In this document: positions 9,261 to 18,093 of the stretch, one piece after another | How the letters are laid out: the number at the start of each line of letters is the position of its first letter | Position numbering within the stretch: the first letter of the stretch is position 1 | Assembly (NCBI RefSeq): GCF_023517775.1 | Contig: NZ_CP082904.1 | Location: 3,596,001 to 3,660,000 of the forward strand | Direction: 5' to 3' | Origin: Mixta hanseatica | GTDB lineage: Bacteria > Pseudomonadota > Gammaproteobacteria > Enterobacterales > Enterobacteriaceae | DNA: 64,000 nucleotides | Position numbers and translations under genes: made by a program | The notes under the pieces: generated by a model | What the model was told of the DNA's origin: nothing | Seen by the model: the letters and a program-made list of their open reading frames with translations, nothing else | Database searches by the model: none

Positions 9261-9337
9261 CCAGATTCCCTCTGTGTTATACAATGCATAACAGTGATTA
9301 TTCGACGTCACTCCGACGCGAATATCATTCTGCGCAG

Positions 9338-10507
9338 TTAATTTAAAAAGCGTTCCGCAAGATGGCTAAAGAACATTGCGCCCGGAATAATTAATTCATC
9401 GTTAAAGTCGTAGCCGGGGTGATGCACCATGCATCTTTCCGGCTCATCGCCTGCGCCTAAGAACAGATAGCTGCCGTGCGGATTTTCCGTCAGCATAAAG
9501 GCGAAGTCCTCGCTACCCATCACCGGTGTGGTATCTGTACAGACCCGGCTTTCACCGACCAGCTCACACGCTACGTTGATGGCAAACTCCGTCGCCGTAG
9601 GATCATTAACCAATACCGGGCTGCCGTTTACATGCTCAATTTTCACCTTCGCGCCAAAACTTTGCGCCTGCGCATGGGCAATATCGCCGATGCGCTTCAG
9701 CAGCAGCTGCCGCACCTTGTTATCCAGCGCGCGCACGCTTAGCTTCAGCATGGCGCTGGCGTTGATAATATTGGGCGCGGCTCCTGAGCAGAGGCTGCCG
9801 ACGGTGACCACCGCAGAGGAAAACGGCGAGACGTTGCGCGAGACAATAGTTTGCAGCGCCAGCACAATTTGACAGGCCACCAGCGTAGCGTCAGTGGTTT
9901 TCTCCGGAAAAGCGCCGTGACCACCCTTGCCGCTGACCTCAATATGCAAGGTATCTGACGAGGCCATCATTGCGCCGGTTTTAAAATAAAAATGGCCCTT
10001 TTTTAAGCCCGGCATATTGTGCAGCGCATAGATCGCATCGCAGGGAAACTGCTGGAATAACCCATCTTCCAGCATGAGTTTGCCGCCATACAGCAGCTCT
10101 TCTGCTGGTTGAAAGATCAGATGCAGCGTACCGTTAAAGTTCTGCGTTTTCGCCAGGTAATCCGCAGCGCACAGCAGCGTCGCCGTATGGCCGTCATGAC
10201 CGCAGCCGTGGAATTTCCCGTTCGTTCTGCTGCTCCATGATTTGCCGGTTTCTTCCTGCATCGGCAATGCGTCCATATCTGCCCGCAGGCCCAATGTTTT
10301 ACCGCCGCGCCCGATCTTTAGCGTGCCCACCACCCCGGTTTTCGCCATGCCGCGATGCACCTGATAGCCCCATGAGCGCAATTTCTCGGCGACGATATTA
10401 CTGGTGCGCAACTCTTCCAGCCCAATCTCAGGATGTTGATGCAGATCGCGGCGCAGCGTGGTAAAGGCGCCTTGATTATTGATAATATGTTGAAATTTCC
10501 CTTTCAT
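9338..10507 (-). CDS. M20-family amidohydrolase (hippurate hydrolase/aminoacylase type)
   Basis: A 389-residue cytosolic metallo-hydrolase. The dinuclear metal site is visible as GLRADMDALPM, GCGHDGH, FQPAEE and ALHNMPG, with MGSEDFAFM near the C-terminus. The central lid domain begins near KGGHGAFPE. HipO/AbgB-type members release amino acids from N-acyl or N-aroyl conjugates. Length and motif spacing are normal. Downstream on the same strand is a DHA2-type MFS gene. Gene symbols such as hipO or abgB would be guesses. Confidence 0.88.
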   Translation of the reverse strand: MKGKFQHIINNQGAFTTLRRDLHQHPEIGLEELRTSNIVAEKLRSWGYQVHRGMAKTGVVGTLKIGRGGKTLGLRADMDALPMQEETGKSWSSRTNGKFHGCGHDGHTATLLCAADYLAKTQNFNGTLHLIFQPAEELLYGGKLMLEDGLFQQFPCDAIYALHNMPGLKKGHFYFKTGAMMASSDTLHIEVSGKGGHGAFPEKTTDATLVACQIVLALQTIVSRNVSPFSSAVVTVGSLCSGAAPNIINASAMLKLSVRALDNKVRQLLLKRIGDIAHAQAQSFGAKVKIEHVNGSPVLVNDPTATEFAINVACELVGESRVCTDTTPVMGSEDFAFMLTENPHGSYLFLGAGDEPERCMVHHPGYDFNDELIIPGAMFFSHLAERFLN

Positions 10508-11044
10508 AGCCAGCCCTATTCAATGCCATAACAAGTCATTTTAATGCAAATACTTCCTCGGCCATTACTTTCACTTTTCCTGACCATTTAAAATGGGTGC
10601 GGTTTCACATAAAGCGAAAAAGGGCATCACTAATATTATGGACAGTTAGCGTCAATCTTTAATTAGCTTCCGTCAACCTTAATTCGTACGGATATCATTA
10701 TCCCTATGACGTTCACCATTACGGCGATGGGGATTTTAACGCGGCACGGCAGGCTTTATAAATTTTTATTTTAACCGTTGCGTTTAGTTAATTAACTCAT
10801 CATGAGATACGCATTAAATAGCATTTAAATTAAACATTAATCTGCACATCGCTTATTCAAATATCAGCCATACTACATTTATCCCAATTCATCGGTCTTA
10901 TTCGGTGCGGATTACGCTTATCTAATCCGTTAATCAACATCGGGGAATAATCGTGGCGCCGCAGTGATCGGCTTGAGCGTCGGTATTCATCAGAGGAGAA
11001 GTCACATGCTTAGAACCACGGCGGCTCTGCGCCGTGGCTATCCA
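10508..11044. other. AT-rich intergenic region, no convincing gene
   Basis: The left part must carry the amidohydrolase promoter reading leftward. A good ribosome-site-like AGGAGA stands before an ATG at 11006, but the frame it opens runs antisense into yghU, has no recognisable product and was not called. A hairpin at 11016-11037 follows the yghU stop. Nothing else is recognised. Confidence 0.4.
11016..11037 (-). terminator. Hairpin just past the yghU stop codon
   Basis: CCACGGCG and CGCCGTGG pair perfectly over 8 bp with a six-base loop, seven bases beyond the yghU stop on the reverse strand. Only a short T-rich run follows (TTCTAAG), so termination may be weak or the structure may protect the 3' end. 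Confidence 0.4.
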
Positions 11045-11902
11045 TTAACGCGCCTGGTTCAGGCCAACCTGGTCAAAATCGGCGGCGGCGTGACGCTCTG
11101 GCAGCTGCTGCTCACCCCAGGTACGGTTTACGATGCGCCCGCGCTGTACTGCCGGACGCTCGGCGATCTCCTGTACCCAGCGCTGCAGATTTTTGTATGA
11201 AGAGACATCAAGGAATTCCGCCGCTTCATACAGGCCACCCTGTACCAGCACGCCATACCACGGCCAAATAGCGATATCGGCGATGCTATATTCCTCACCG
11301 GCGATATAACGATGCTGGGCCAGTTGACGATCCAGCACATCCAGCTGACGCTTGGCTTCCATCGCAAAACGGTTGATGGCGTATTCGATTTTCAGTGGCG
11401 CGTAGTGATAAAAATGGCCGAAGCCGCCGCCAATATAGGGCGCGGATCCCTGCAGCCAGAACAGCCAGTTTAGAGTTTCGGCGCGCGCAGCGCGCTCCTG
11501 CGGCAGAAAGTGGCCAAATTTTTCCGCCAGATAAACCAGAATATTACCGGACTCAAATACGCGCACCGCTGGGTTTTCTGAGCGGTCCAGCAGCGCCGGT
11601 ATTTTGGAGTTAGGATTCACCGCAACAAAGCCGCTGGAGAACTGATCGCCCTCGCTAATACGAATCAGATGCGCATCATACTCCGCGCCGTTTTCATCCA
11701 GCGCCAGCAACTCTTCCAGCAGAATAGTCACCTTCTGTCCGTTCGGTGTCCCCATTGAATAAAGCTGCAACGGGTGTTTACCCACCGGCAGCGCCGCCTC
11801 ATGCGTTGCGCCAGAAATTGGACGGTTTATTTTTGACCAGCTTCCCGCGCCCTGCTGATCCCATTGCCAGACCTTCGGCGGCTGATAATTATTCTCTGAC
11901 AT
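11045..11902 (-). CDS. yghU: Glutathione-dependent disulfide-bond oxidoreductase YghU
   Basis: A 285-residue glutathione-transferase homologue that matches E. coli YghU along its length. Recognisable blocks are GKHPLQLYSMGTPNGQKVTI in the thioredoxin-fold N-domain (about 40-125), VNPNSKIPALLD, RVFESGNILVYLAEKFG, and the helical C-domain with WLFWLQGSAP and IADIAIWPW. Family members bind two glutathiones and reduce disulfides or organic hydroperoxides in the cytosol. The start agrees with the family N-terminus (NNYQPPKVWQWD). A strong repeated dyad motif lies at 12011-12064 upstream and may regulate it. Confidence 0.95.
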   Translation of the reverse strand: MSENNYQPPKVWQWDQQGAGSWSKINRPISGATHEAALPVGKHPLQLYSMGTPNGQKVTILLEELLALDENGAEYDAHLIRISEGDQFSSGFVAVNPNSKIPALLDRSENPAVRVFESGNILVYLAEKFGHFLPQERAARAETLNWLFWLQGSAPYIGGGFGHFYHYAPLKIEYAINRFAMEAKRQLDVLDRQLAQHRYIAGEEYSIADIAIWPWYGVLVQGGLYEAAEFLDVSSYKNLQRWVQEIAERPAVQRGRIVNRTWGEQQLPERHAAADFDQVGLNQAR

Positions 11903-12010
11903 GATGTGGTGTCCTTGATAGGAGTGATGAAGTAACTGACTACACTGAACCGAGTGTAGCAGGCAGCATTAAACAAACTTAACCTTGCTGGCCTTCATAA
12001 AGTGCGCCCC

Positions 12011-12064
12011 GTCAAAATGACACGCCTGAGTCATTTTGACATTCCTGAGTGGCATCAAAATGAC
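12011..12064. promoter_or_regulatory. Three copies of a GTCA-N3-TGAC dyad (candidate operator)
   Basis: GTCAAAATGAC at 12011-12021 is repeated in inverse orientation as GTCATTTTGAC at 12030-12040, so the two form a perfect 11-bp inverted repeat. A third copy, ATCAAAATGAC, stands at 12054-12064. Each copy is itself a dyad (GTCA/TGAC). The cluster lies between divergent yghU (start 11902) and the small ORF at 12180, which is where an operator would sit. The binding factor is unknown. A hairpin in RNA is the alternative, but the third copy argues for DNA recognition. Confidence 0.55.
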
Positions 12065-12179
12065 AGCGCTTATTATTTTAACTTAAGAAATTCATTGAGT
12101 TAATCATGGCATACGGCTTGCAATAAACCGGACGACAGCCGCTTTCCGGCTGCTGCGTTCACCGTTAAAGGAGCCACCC

Positions 12180-12389
12180 ATGCCCGGATATAATGATTTA
12201 CAGCGTCAGGTAGAAATATGCGCCAGCAGCGAGCCTGCGCTGCGCGAGTTGCTGGGCGAAATCGAGGTAGCAGCGTTAATGGCCCATAATGAAAGCTATG
12301 CTTTACCGCGACGCAGAGGCATTTTTAACGCGCTACGCCAGCGCTTATTCCGCTTACCGCTTCCGGTTGATGGCGCACGGCAACGATGA
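12180..12389 (+). CDS. Small hypothetical protein (69 aa)
   Basis: The ATG at 12180 follows GGAG by seven bases (AAAGGAGCCACCC), a good ribosome site. The product begins MPGYNDLQRQVEIC, has an acidic middle (ALRELLGEIEVAAL) and ends in an Arg-rich tail (RRRGIFNALRQRLFRLP), with no membrane segment. I do not recognise it. It ends 28 bp before the deoxynucleoside kinase gene on the same strand and may be co-transcribed with it. Confidence 0.55.
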   Translation: MPGYNDLQRQVEICASSEPALRELLGEIEVAALMAHNESYALPRRRGIFNALRQRLFRLPLPVDGARQR

Positions 12390-12417
12390 CGCTTTTTGCT
12401 ATAGCAAGTTGAAGTAA

Positions 12418-13047
12418 ATGAAAATAATGACGATTGAAGCCAATATCGCCGCCGGTAAAAGCTCGCTGATTGGGCCGCTGGCTGAACGTCTCAGCGCGTT
12501 GAGCGGCGAAAGCTGGCAGGTGATGGTGGAACCGGTTGATGCCGATCCGCAGTTTTTGGCGCTGCTGCAGGCCTTTACCAGCAGCCCCGGCGATGCCAAC
12601 GCCCGGATACGCTTCCAGCTCTATATCACCCTGATGCGCCAGCAGCTGTTAAAGGATCTGCCCGACGGCAACTATTTGATTGAGCGTTCGCTTTACAGCG
12701 ACGTGGTGTTTTGTCACGCCAACTTTCTGCATACCGAACGCCCCGATGCCGCCTATATGGATTATTACTATCAGATCAAAGCGTGCCTGAGCGATTATCC
12801 GCCGATTGACGTCGTGTTGTATATCGATCGCTGCCCACAGGCCTGCTTTGAGAGCTGTATGCAGCGCGCACGCCCTGGCGAAACCGCTTACACGCTGGAT
12901 TATTTTCTCGATCTGAAACGCTTTCACGACGCCTGCCTGCCGCAGCTGGTGCGCACTTATCCTGCGCGGCTGATTACCTGTGCGGTAGGCGCTGGCTTCG
13001 CTGACGCCGATGCGTTGGCTGCACAGTTGGTGCAGCAAGCCGGCTGA
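12418..13047 (+). CDS. Deoxynucleoside kinase family protein
   Basis: A 209-residue P-loop kinase of the dCK/dGK/TK2 type. The phosphate loop reads ANIAAGKSS (about residues 8-16), an A-x4-G-K-S form where most relatives have GNIGAGKS. IERSLYSDVVF (about 88-98) carries the catalytic Glu-Arg-Ser. VVLYIDRCPQACFESCMQRARPGE contains the usual R-x-R-x-x-E lid region. The family phosphorylates deoxynucleosides for salvage. E. coli uses an unrelated type II thymidine kinase and has no protein of this fold that I know of, so this gene is probably acquired. An alternative start is the ATG at 12427. Confidence 0.8.
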   Translation: MKIMTIEANIAAGKSSLIGPLAERLSALSGESWQVMVEPVDADPQFLALLQAFTSSPGDANARIRFQLYITLMRQQLLKDLPDGNYLIERSLYSDVVFCHANFLHTERPDAAYMDYYYQIKACLSDYPPIDVVLYIDRCPQACFESCMQRARPGETAYTLDYFLDLKRFHDACLPQLVRTYPARLITCAVGAGFADADALAAQLVQQAG

Positions 13048-13129
13048 AAGATAATGGGCAGCGTTGACCGGCTCCTGCGCGGTTAAATCGCGCCGCGAAG
13101 CGGCGTCAGCGAGCCGCCAGACTGGTGGG

Positions 13130-13480
13130 TTAACGTTTTTTCTTCGGCTGATATTTTTCCGGGATCGGCGGCACCGGCCGCTTATCATCAATCAGATGAC
13201 GAATGGCGAGAATGGGATGGTGCCAGAGCATCCGCGGCCCCGCCCAGCGCATAATCTGTTTCATCTCTTCGCGTTTGGCCGGCTGATAGCAATGAATCGG
13301 GCATTGTTTACAGGCGGGCTTCTCTTCGCCGAAGGCGCAGCGGTCAAGGCGTTTCACCGCATAGTGATATAGCGACCGGTAGCGCTCAGTGTCACTGTCG
13401 GCCTGCGGACAATTCGTCTGATACAGGGCAATCATCTTCTCGATGGTGCGCTTTTCTCTCTGGATACGTTTTCCTGACAT
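13130..13480 (-). CDS. ygbA: YgbA-like 'nitrous oxide-stimulated promoter' family protein
   Basis: A 116-residue basic protein with a cysteine cluster in its middle (CAFGEEKPACKQCPIHCYQ, about residues 48-66) and the block REEMKQIMRWAGPRMLWHHP. This matches E. coli YgbA in length and pattern. The family lies in NsrR/nitric-oxide-linked regulons in several enterobacteria. The four-cysteine pattern suggests metal or cluster binding, but the biochemical role is not established to my knowledge. It converges on the kinase gene with an 82-bp gap. In E. coli the gene sits elsewhere. Confidence 0.82.
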   Translation of the reverse strand: MSGKRIQREKRTIEKMIALYQTNCPQADSDTERYRSLYHYAVKRLDRCAFGEEKPACKQCPIHCYQPAKREEMKQIMRWAGPRMLWHHPILAIRHLIDDKRPVPPIPEKYQPKKKR

Positions 13481-13767
13481 ACAGAATAACCAACGATACT
13501 GATAAGGCGTAAATGGTCATGATGGGGTACAGAACGGTGACGTTTTACCCTGGATCGATCAAGAAGGTATTAAGCGCGATCAACAGAAGTGTCTGCGGGT
13601 AGCCTTTGAGCCTTCGCATTAAACATCTTCCAAACTTACATTTGATATGTTGGAACAGCAGTTTTGAGATAATCAGAAATAACCATCCTTTTAACTGTCA
13701 GATTCCATTAGCATTTTCTCTATAATTTTGAGATGCCGTCATGCGCCAGTTGAGATAACTAAATATC

Positions 13768-14245
13768 ATGGCTCAATTTAATCACGTTGAACTCTCGCTT
13801 CTGAACCTGTCTTTGACTCACCTTTGGCTGACGCGCTGGCGGAGCTGGAGTTACTCCGGCATCTGCGACTGGAAACTAACGTTCACCCTATTCTATTTAC
13901 GCAGTTGAAGGCCGTTTTCTACATGCAGGAGAGTCTCGGTTCCGCAAGGATTGAGGAAACCACACCACGCTTGCCGACTATGTTGAAGGAACGCAGAGTT
14001 CGACGGACCAGCTCAAAGAAATCAATAATATTGAAGCCGCGATGGAGTTTATTGACGAATACCTGAACAACGGCGATGACATAACAGAATCTTTTATCCG
14101 CGAGTTGCGTAACGATAAGCCAAAGTACGATCTGATGAAGATTGCACTGGCACACCACCGCTTTGGCTGGATACATCCCTTTGGCAATGGTAATGGCAGA
14201 ACGGTCAGATTGCTGACCTATGGGCTGGCAGAAAGAGGCGAATAA
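13768..14245 (+). pseudogene. Fic-family protein remnant (frameshifted, internally deleted, truncated)
   Basis: Three stretches in different frames spell one decayed Fic protein. The first starts MAQFNHVELSLL at 13768. The second, from about 13803, reads EPVFDSPLADALAELELLRHL to SLGSARIE. The third, from about 13958, reads [11 protein letters not shown] onward to the Fic motif [16 protein letters not shown]. One base appears lost near 13801 and another near 13956. FIREL then joins directly to RNDKPKYD, where intact relatives, as I recall, carry about 45-50 more residues. The C-terminal third is missing. Fic proteins transfer AMP or similar groups from nucleotides to target proteins. It stands 74 bp from the 3' end of tRNA-Phe. 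Confidence 0.85.
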
Positions 14246-14280
14246 TCGAACGCAGTTCAACAGCGGATCCGTACGCAGAA

Positions 14281-14307
14281 AAGCAAAAACCCGCCTTATG
14301 GGCGGGT
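14281..14307 (-). terminator. Rho-independent terminator of tRNA-Phe
   Basis: On the reverse strand ACCCGCC, a five-base loop and GGCGGGT are followed by a T-rich run (TTTTTGCTT). It sits 12 bp past the tRNA 3' end. Confidence 0.8.
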
Positions 14308-14318
14308 TCTTTAAATAG

Positions 14319-14394
14319 TGGTGCCCGGACTCGGAATCGAACCAAGGACACGGGGATTTTCAATCCCCTGCTCTACCGACTGAGCTATCCGGGC
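14319..14394 (-). tRNA. tRNA-Phe (GAA)
   Basis: The reverse strand folds as a 76-base tRNA with an encoded CCA end. The acceptor stem is GCCCGGA/TCCGGGC, the D-arm AGCTCAGTCGGTAGAGC, the anticodon loop TTGAAAA with anticodon GAA, and the T-arm carries GGTTCGAATCC. A strong promoter precedes it and a terminator follows. A decayed Fic gene lies on its 3' side, as is common where tRNA genes serve as integration sites. Confidence 0.97.
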
Positions 14395-14404
14395 AACGGG
14401 GCGC

Positions 14405-14433
14405 ATTAAACCGTAAAGCCGTGAAGTCGTCAA
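14405..14433 (-). promoter_or_regulatory. sigma-70 promoter of tRNA-Phe
   Basis: On the reverse strand TTGACG (14428-14433) and TTTAAT (14405-14410) are separated by exactly 17 bases. They are followed by a GC-rich discriminator (GCGCCCC), typical of stable-RNA promoters under stringent control. Confidence 0.8.
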
Positions 14434-14588
14434 ATGCTTTTCACTGATTTTTTACTGATTGCGCTCTTTTGCAGCAATAGGTAAAAACCAGGCTAAAAAG
14501 GCTTTTGGTGAGGTTCCTGACGCTTAACCTTTAACCCTCCAGGTCGATAACCCATGGTGAAACCCCCATAACACAATAAAGGTTCACC

Positions 14589-15905
14589 ATGTTCAGTACT
14601 ATTGCATCAGGAATGGCTTCGCTTTTTGCCACCAAACAACGGGGCTCCTCCGCCCTCGCTTCGTTAAATGCGGCGATCGCGATGATTGAGTTTAAGCCCG
14701 ACGGCACCATCCTTACCGCCAACGATCTTTTTCTGCAACGGATGGGCTATCGTCTCGATGAAATCATCGGACAGCATCATCGTATGTTTTGCCCGACCGA
14801 GTTAGTTAACTCGCCGAAATACCTCTCTTTCTGGCAGCGTCTGCAACGCGGCGAAAGCTTCAGCAATAAATTTTTGCGCCTGGACAAACAGGGAAACCCG
14901 GTCTGGCTGGAGGCGAACTACGTTCCGGTACGCGATCGCCGCGGCAACGTGGTAAAAATCATCAAGCTGGCCTCCGATATTACCGCCGATATTCTGGATG
15001 CGCAGGAGCAGCGCGCGCTAACTACTGCCATCAATCGCTCAATGGCGGTGATCGCTTTTAACCTGCAAGGCGAAGTGCTGAAAGTTAACGCTAACTTTTT
15101 GCAGGCCACCGGCTATCGCGAACATGAGGTGATTGGCCAGCATCATCGTATGTTCTGCAGTCCCGAACTGCGCAACAGCGCGGAATATAAAGATTTCTGG
15201 CAAAAGCTGAATCACGGCGACTTTATTTCCGGTCTGTTCCATCGTATCGATAAACAGGACCGCCCACTGTGGCTGCGCGCGACCTATAACCCGGTGTTTG
15301 ATGAAGAGGGGCAGCTGTATAAAATCGTTAAGTTCGCCTCTAACGTCACGGCCCAGATGGAAAAAAGCCAGCTAGAGCGCGACGCCGCGCAGCAAGCGTA
15401 TGAAACCGCGCTGCGCACCGATGAAAACACACGCGTCGGCGCTACCGTAGTGGAAAGCAGCGTGCAAAATATCAATGCGCTGGCGGGCGAGCTGCACGGC
15501 ATCTCCGGCGATATTTCCAGCCTGAGCGCCCAGTCAGATCGGATCGGTCTGATTGTCGATACCATTCGCAATATCGCCAGCCAGACCAACCTGCTGGCGC
15601 TGAATGCCGCCATTGAGGCCGCACGCGCCGGCGCGCACGGTCGCAGCTTCGCCGTGGTGGCGAATGAGGTGCGCTCGCTGGCGGCGAATATTAACCAGGC
15701 CACCAGCGAAATCGAAAAAATGGTGCGGGATAACAACCAGCTGGCGGACAAAGCGTTGAACAGCATCGAAACCAACCTCCAGCGTGCCGATCGCGGCGTG
15801 GCGCTGGCGCAGGAAACCGGTGAAGTGATTGCCGAAATCCGCCACAGCGCCGCCGCGGTGGTTAGCGCTATCAGTCATGTCACCGAGGCGCTAAAAGAGG
15901 AATAA
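14589..15905 (+). CDS. Soluble double-PAS methyl-accepting chemotaxis protein (BdlA-like)
   Basis: A 438-residue receptor without a membrane segment. PAS1 (about 20-140) and PAS2 (about 145-262) share [24 protein letters not shown] blocks, so they look like a duplicated pair. The MCP signalling domain (about 280-438) carries the conserved tip [20 protein letters not shown]. The layout equals Pseudomonas BdlA, a cytoplasmic receptor linked to biofilm dispersal. PAS domains of this kind often sense redox or oxygen through flavin or haem; no cofactor ligand can be assigned here. The signalling helices are shorter than in membrane receptors. It is monocistronic and ends 7 bp from the convergent PBP2 gene. 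Confidence 0.88.
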   Translation: MFSTIASGMASLFATKQRGSSALASLNAAIAMIEFKPDGTILTANDLFLQRMGYRLDEIIGQHHRMFCPTELVNSPKYLSFWQRLQRGESFSNKFLRLDKQGNPVWLEANYVPVRDRRGNVVKIIKLASDITADILDAQEQRALTTAINRSMAVIAFNLQGEVLKVNANFLQATGYREHEVIGQHHRMFCSPELRNSAEYKDFWQKLNHGDFISGLFHRIDKQDRPLWLRATYNPVFDEEGQLYKIVKFASNVTAQMEKSQLERDAAQQAYETALRTDENTRVGATVVESSVQNINALAGELHGISGDISSLSAQSDRIGLIVDTIRNIASQTNLLALNAAIEAARAGAHGRSFAVVANEVRSLAANINQATSEIEKMVRDNNQLADKALNSIETNLQRADRGVALAQETGEVIAEIRHSAAAVVSAISHVTEALKEE

Positions 15906-15912
15906 GCGCGCC

Positions 15913-17763
15913 TTATGAGGGTGGGTCAGGCAGAAAAATATGATCCAGAATCTGCCTGACTACCGGGGCGGCTACCACGCCCTCGCTGCCGCCGTTCTCC
16001 AGGATCAGCGCCATCGCCACTTGCGGATCGTTATAGGGCGCAAACGCGGTATAAAACACATGATCGCGCAGCCGTACCGGGATCATTTTGGCGTTATAAA
16101 CCTCATTTTGCTTCAGGCTGAACACCTGCGACGTCCCGCTTTTGGCCGCAATGCCATAAGGCGCGGTATGAAAATATTTATAGCCGGTACCGTTGGGCGA
16201 GTTAGCCATGCCGAACATGGCGCGTCGCACCAGCGCCCAGTAAGGCGAGTTCGCGTCCGCTATCTGCGGCTGCGGCTGCTTCGGTCGCCAGCGGGTAAAG
16301 CGTTTACCGCGCTGCGCGGCATACAGTAGATGCGGCGTGACCACGCGTCCGTTATTAATCAGCGCATCCATTGCCTTGACCATCTGTATCGGCGTGGCGA
16401 TCCAGTATCCCTGCCCAATACCGACCGATACCGTATCGCCCTGATACCAGACCCGTTTATGCACCCGCTGTTTCCAGGTGCGATCCGGCAACAGCCCGTT
16501 GTACTCCTCTTGCAGATCGATGCCGGTGGATTTGCCGTAGCCGAATTGACTCAGCATCTGATGTATACGATCGATACCCATCTCAAAAGCGACCTGGTAG
16601 AAAAACGTATCGGCAGACTCCTCAATCGCTTTGGTGACATCCAGCATGCCGTGGCCGCTTTTTTTCCAGTCGCGGTAACGCCGCTGCGTTCCCGGCAGAG
16701 TCCAGGTGGGCGCGCCGTAAAAGGTGGTTTGCGGAGCGATCACGCCGCTGAGCAACGCCGACATCGCCATATAGGGCTTTACCGTTGAGGCGGGCGGATA
16801 GAGCCCCTGCGTGACACGATTAATCAGCGGCAAATTTTTATCTTGTAGCAGCTGCTGATAAGCCTGATAGCCGATGCCCTTCACAAAAGGGTTGGGATCG
16901 TAACTGGGGCTGGAGACCATCGCCAGTACTGCGCCGTCGCGCGGATTTTCAATCAGCACCGCCGCGCGCTGCCCTTTTAACAGGCTCTCCACATACTGCT
17001 GCAACGGCAGATCGAGGGTAAGCCAGAGATTTTTTCCGGCCACCGGCGGCACCTCTTTGAGCACCCGGACGATACGCCCGTGGTTATCCACTTCCACTTC
17101 CTGGTAGCCGGTTTTGCCATGCAGCAACGCTTCGTAGTAGCGCTCGATCCCCTGTTTACCGATGTTATGGTCGGCGGCGTAGTTTTCCGCCTCACCCTCT
17201 TCATTCAGCCGCTGATAGTCGCGGTCATTGATCTTCGATACGTAGCCCACCACATGCGCCAGCGCCGCGCCGTAAGGATATTGCCGATCCTGATAGCTAT
17301 CGATCTCCACGCCGTCAAAACGGTATTGGTTGACCGCAAAGCGCGCTACCTGCTCCTCGCTTAACGCGCTTTTTAACACCACCGGCCGATAGCGGCTGCT
17401 CTGCTTCAGTGCCTGACGGAAATCGGCGATCTCTTCCGGCGTCAGACCAATCACCGGCGTCAACGCCTGGAGTAGCGCCTGCATATTTTTGATTTTGTAA
17501 GGCATTACCGTTACGTCATACCAGGTGATGTTTTTTACCAGCGCCGTGCCGTTACGATCGTAAATAATGCCGCGCCGGGGGGCGATGGGGATCATCTTGA
17601 TGTCATTTTGATCGGATCGCGTCTGGTAATAGCCGTGCTGCTTTACCTGTAAGCGCCAAAGATTGACCACTAAGATGGCAAAACAGGTTATCACCAGGCA
17701 AAAAGCGGCGAGCGCACGCCGGGCAAAGAGCTTCTCTTCAGCGGCAAAATCACGAATTTTCAT
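15913..17763 (-). CDS. mrdA: Penicillin-binding protein 2 (MrdA family), probable second copy
   Basis: A 616-residue peptidoglycan DD-transpeptidase anchored by one N-terminal helix (about 18-40). A non-catalytic dimerisation domain (about 55-245) precedes the transpeptidase domain. The active-site motifs are intact: STVK (Ser326, Lys329), SAD (383-385) and KSGT (541-544). The ATG at 17761-17763 gives the family N-terminus; an upstream extension to 17958 has no homology and was dropped. In E. coli mrdA sits with rodA in the elongasome cluster. Here it stands alone and lacks the usual C-terminal tail, so I infer a paralogue, as with Salmonella PBP2SAL. Only the whole genome can confirm that. 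Confidence 0.85.
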   Translation of the reverse strand: MKIRDFAAEEKLFARRALAAFCLVITCFAILVVNLWRLQVKQHGYYQTRSDQNDIKMIPIAPRRGIIYDRNGTALVKNITWYDVTVMPYKIKNMQALLQALTPVIGLTPEEIADFRQALKQSSRYRPVVLKSALSEEQVARFAVNQYRFDGVEIDSYQDRQYPYGAALAHVVGYVSKINDRDYQRLNEEGEAENYAADHNIGKQGIERYYEALLHGKTGYQEVEVDNHGRIVRVLKEVPPVAGKNLWLTLDLPLQQYVESLLKGQRAAVLIENPRDGAVLAMVSSPSYDPNPFVKGIGYQAYQQLLQDKNLPLINRVTQGLYPPASTVKPYMAMSALLSGVIAPQTTFYGAPTWTLPGTQRRYRDWKKSGHGMLDVTKAIEESADTFFYQVAFEMGIDRIHQMLSQFGYGKSTGIDLQEEYNGLLPDRTWKQRVHKRVWYQGDTVSVGIGQGYWIATPIQMVKAMDALINNGRVVTPHLLYAAQRGKRFTRWRPKQPQPQIADANSPYWALVRRAMFGMANSPNGTGYKYFHTAPYGIAAKSGTSQVFSLKQNEVYNAKMIPVRLRDHVFYTAFAPYNDPQVAMALILENGGSEGVVAAPVVRQILDHIFLPDPPS

Positions 17764-18093
17764 TAATAAACGACTATTTTTCTCATTCTCATTTTGCCGT
17801 TCATGATAAAGAGGTCGCCTGGTCAAACTAGCGAAAAGATGCATATCCACCGCTAAAAGTGTGACATTTAATGAGGATGTAACAGATAACGGCGCGAAAG
17901 CATGATAAGCGCGGCTGTCAGGTGGGGAAATGCGGGTGAAAATGCGAATAAGCCGCATTCAGATAGCGAATTAATTATCTTTAAAATCAGGCAATTGAAA
18001 AGATAAAATGCGTAAAAAAGCATACTCCTTTAACAAACTTTGCTGCATAATTCAGCACGCCATCTTTTATTTGCCACTACCTGAGGAATCGCT
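17764..18093. other. Divergent intergenic region between the PBP2 gene and ftnA
   Basis: About 330 bases, AT-rich near ftnA. It must hold the ftnA promoter and that of the PBP2 gene. I see no strong sigma-70 pair, no clear Fur box and no RNA gene. Confidence 0.35.

Noticed and set aside
10964-11200. Forward frame with a good AGGAGA-ATG at 11006 running antisense to the end of yghU
   Set aside because: The product is not recognisable, and more than half of it is the shadow of yghU. The ribosome-site match is probably chance.
13091-13105. CGCCGC-GAA-GCGGCG hairpin between the kinase and ygbA-like genes
   Set aside because: A short GC stem with no T-run; too common in GC-rich sequence to call a terminator.
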